From Lachnospiraceae bacterium NE2001 (GTDB lineage: Bacteria; Bacillota; Clostridia; Lachnospirales; Lachnospiraceae), in NCBI GenBank assembly GCA_900110635.1, contig FOEK01000018.1:1-64000 (forward strand): a DNA stretch of 64,000 nucleotides, given 5' to 3'. Shown piece after piece: positions 62,440 to 64,000 of this stretch; the first letter of the stretch is position 1; each line of letters starts with the position of its first letter. Both the position numbers and the translations under genes were made by a program. The notes under the pieces are model-generated. The model saw only the letters and a program-made list of their open reading frames with translations. It did no database searches and was not told where the DNA came from.

Positions 62440-64000
62440 CTATTCTGTCATCAGCTCTGTAACTGATACCTTCTTAACCTTACCAGCAGATATATACGCT
62501 GATACATATACATATCCCACCAGTACTACAGCTGCAGGTATAAGCAGCCAGTATCTTGGATTTGCACCACCGCCAAATGCTATTATCTGGAAGTACTCCG
62601 TAAGCGGCACTGCAACAATCACTGCCACTATTACAGCAGGAATAGCTATAGGCATGATTCTGCTTACTATCTGTTTCTTAATATCCCTGGATGTATATCC
62701 CATGGACTTCTCAATACCAAACTCTTTTCTCTGCTTCCTGATAGTTGAATCAACCAGGAAGTTAAGTATTACAGAAATAATGATTGCAACGACTATCGTC
62801 ATAACATATGAGAATATTTGACTTAGTCTTGAAATAGCCCCCAGCTGTGATTCAATAAGTGCATCTAAAGAAGTTATTTCCTCAATCCTTAGTTTTGGAG
62901 TTCCACCGGTTATCATCTTGTCACCAATCTTGATTGCATAGTTCGCTCCAGTCACTCCATACTCTGATTCAAGAACTGCTATCTGTTGCTCAGCCTTCGC
63001 TCTGATCCGATCTTCAAGAGATCCATCTTTAGATGGTTCTTTCAAAAGATCCTTCGTGCTGCTCCCATATTTATCCTCGATTTTTTTTCTAAACTCATCT
63101 ACATCTACACCGTCTTTTAGATAAACATTTGTCAGTCCATGATCATTTAAAGGCTGCATTCTGTTCACTCCATCCTGTGTTATAAGTACTAGATCACCTA
63201 TTGTATTTGTATATCCTGTAATAATGTAACTTTTCTCTATTTCTCCTTTTCTCAGAATGATGCTGTCACCTATCTCATAGCCCATACTCTCGGCTATAGT
63301 TCTTTTAAGTACAACCTCGTTATCATGTTCCGGAAGTCTTCCCTTAGTTACAAATAAATTCTCTGTCTCTTTAAAATCTTCATATGCAATGCTCTGTACT
63401 TGTCTTTCTACATTTCCAATAATAGTTGCTTCATCAACACACATATCAGTAACTTTTCTTACTTCTTCCATTGAATAAAGCTCTGCAGCTATTTCATCTC
63501 TGGTTACTCCTTTATTAAATATCAGATAAATATCCCCATTTTCATATCCGGAGCAGGAACTAAATGCCCTTCCACTATCACGGAATATATCAGCAACCAT
63601 TACACAAAAAGCTATAGATAAACTTGATAAAAGGATGCAGATTAATATTCCAATATTTTGTCTTTTATTTCTGATTATATTTCTAAATCCCAGTCTTAAA
63701 TTGATGTTAGACTTTGTTTTATCAAGCGAAAGCCTGTTCTTTCCAAAATGATGTGTCTTTATACCCTTTCTAAATGCAACTACCGGAGGGTATTTCTTTA
63801 TAGCTCTCGCTCTTAGTAGGGCTGTAAAAAGCACTACAAGGATTACTGCTACCATTGGAATAACTAATCCAAGTGCATTGAAACCGACACTTCCTTTGTG
63901 TCCTTCAAAGGTCTGAATTAAAGACGTCATAAGTGGATCAGAAAGTATTGTTATAAGTATTCCAATAACTGTACCTATGACAGCTAAAGATAAATATTCA
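62440..64000 (-). CDS. FtsX-domain ABC transporter permease (5' end outside window)
   Basis: The frame stays open to the right edge (residues ...LSLAVIGTVIGILITILS... before the first Met at 63930), so the gene starts beyond 64000; about 520 residues are seen. Hydrophobic helices near the visible start, a further FtsX block (NLRLGFRNIIRNKRQNIGILICILLSSLSIAFCVMVA), an extracytoplasmic domain of about 220 residues, then three C-terminal helices (SQIFSYVMTIVVAIIISVILNFLV with the RKQRKEFGIEKSMGY turn typical of FtsX). This is the second half of a two-block permease of the MacB/BceB kind. The ATPase is presumably upstream, outside the window. Substrate unknown. Confidence 0.88.
   Translation of the reverse strand, partial: EYLSLAVIGTVIGILITILSDPLMTSLIQTFEGHKGSVGFNALGLVIPMVAVILVVLFTALLRARAIKKYPPVVAFRKGIKTHHFGKNRLSLDKTKSNINLRLGFRNIIRNKRQNIGILICILLSSLSIAFCVMVADIFRDSGRAFSSCSGYENGDIYLIFNKGVTRDEIAAELYSMEEVRKVTDMCVDEATIIGNVERQVQSIAYEDFKETENLFVTKGRLPEHDNEVVLKRTIAESMGYEIGDSIILRKGEIEKSYIITGYTNTIGDLVLITQDGVNRMQPLNDHGLTNVYLKDGVDVDEFRKKIEDKYGSSTKDLLKEPSKDGSLEDRIRAKAEQQIAVLESEYGVTGANYAIKIGDKMITGGTPKLRIEEITSLDALIESQLGAISRLSQIFSYVMTIVVAIIISVILNFLVDSTIRKQRKEFGIEKSMGYTSRDIKKQIVSRIMPIAIPAVIVAVIVAVPLTEYFQIIAFGGGANPRYWLLIPAAVVLVGYVYVSAYISAGKVKKVSVTELMTE

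Overview
The window reads as chromosomal DNA of a low-GC anaerobic Firmicute, most likely a member of the Lachnospiraceae (Butyrivibrio/Roseburia-like). This is inferred from a single-chain pyruvate:ferredoxin oxidoreductase, ferredoxin-type aldo/keto reductase, Gram-positive lipoprotein and cell-wall-binding proteins, FtsX-type ABC transporters, AGGAGG-type ribosome binding sites and hairpin-plus-T-run terminators. Almost every gene is on the minus strand. The only clear plus-strand gene is a cell-wall-binding serine hydrolase at 25.6-27.2 kb. No rRNA, tRNA, CRISPR array, prophage or transposase was seen.

Layout from left to right (minus-strand transcription runs right to left). 0-8.8 kb: a surface locus with a FecR-like membrane protein and two large secreted proteins built from the same Ig-like module; the leftmost is cut by the window edge and contains a higher-order repeat. 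8.8-12.2 kb: RlmI-like methyltransferase, lipoprotein amidase, zinc-ribbon/YARHG protein. 12.2-18.4 kb: citrate synthase, metallophosphoesterase, a cytosolic ParB-like/BMP fusion, malic enzyme and a radical-SAM-fold protein that has lost its cluster cysteines. 18.5-25.3 kb: a complete JetA-JetB-JetC (MukF-MukE-MukB type) condensin operon with no JetD nuclease beside it. 25.5-34.7 kb: serine hydrolase, D-2-hydroxyacid dehydrogenase, HD-GYP sensor, AraC regulator, degenerate GGDEF protein, LD-carboxypeptidase, Fe-S aldo/keto reductase. 34.8-40 kb: PFOR, then an acyl carrier protein paired with a BtrH-like protein. 40.2-44.7 kb: MacB-like ABC transporter with a mini membrane protein and a structured leader, then a HemW-like radical SAM protein. 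44.7-51 kb: a tight four-gene operon (asymmetric heterodimeric ABC exporter, tandem-domain methyltransferase, tail-anchored PP2C-like protein). 51-64 kb: a large tubulin/FtsZ-like protein, class II aldolase, BI-1 membrane protein, acyl-CoA thioesterase, a three-gene two-component locus, a beta-lactamase-family hydrolase, and an FtsX permease cut by the right edge.

The most promising candidates for something undescribed are: (1) the JetABC condensin lacking JetD, followed by a cysteine-less SplB-like protein; (2) the ParB-like/BMP cytosolic fusion; (3) the exporter/double-methyltransferase/PP2C-like operon next to a tubulin-like GTPase; (4) the ACP/BtrH-like pair; and (5) a dispersed hairpin repeat whose four copies show compensatory stem changes and sit at or close behind the stop codon of the upstream gene. 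Functions for these are inferred from sequence motifs and recalled family knowledge; no searches were run.
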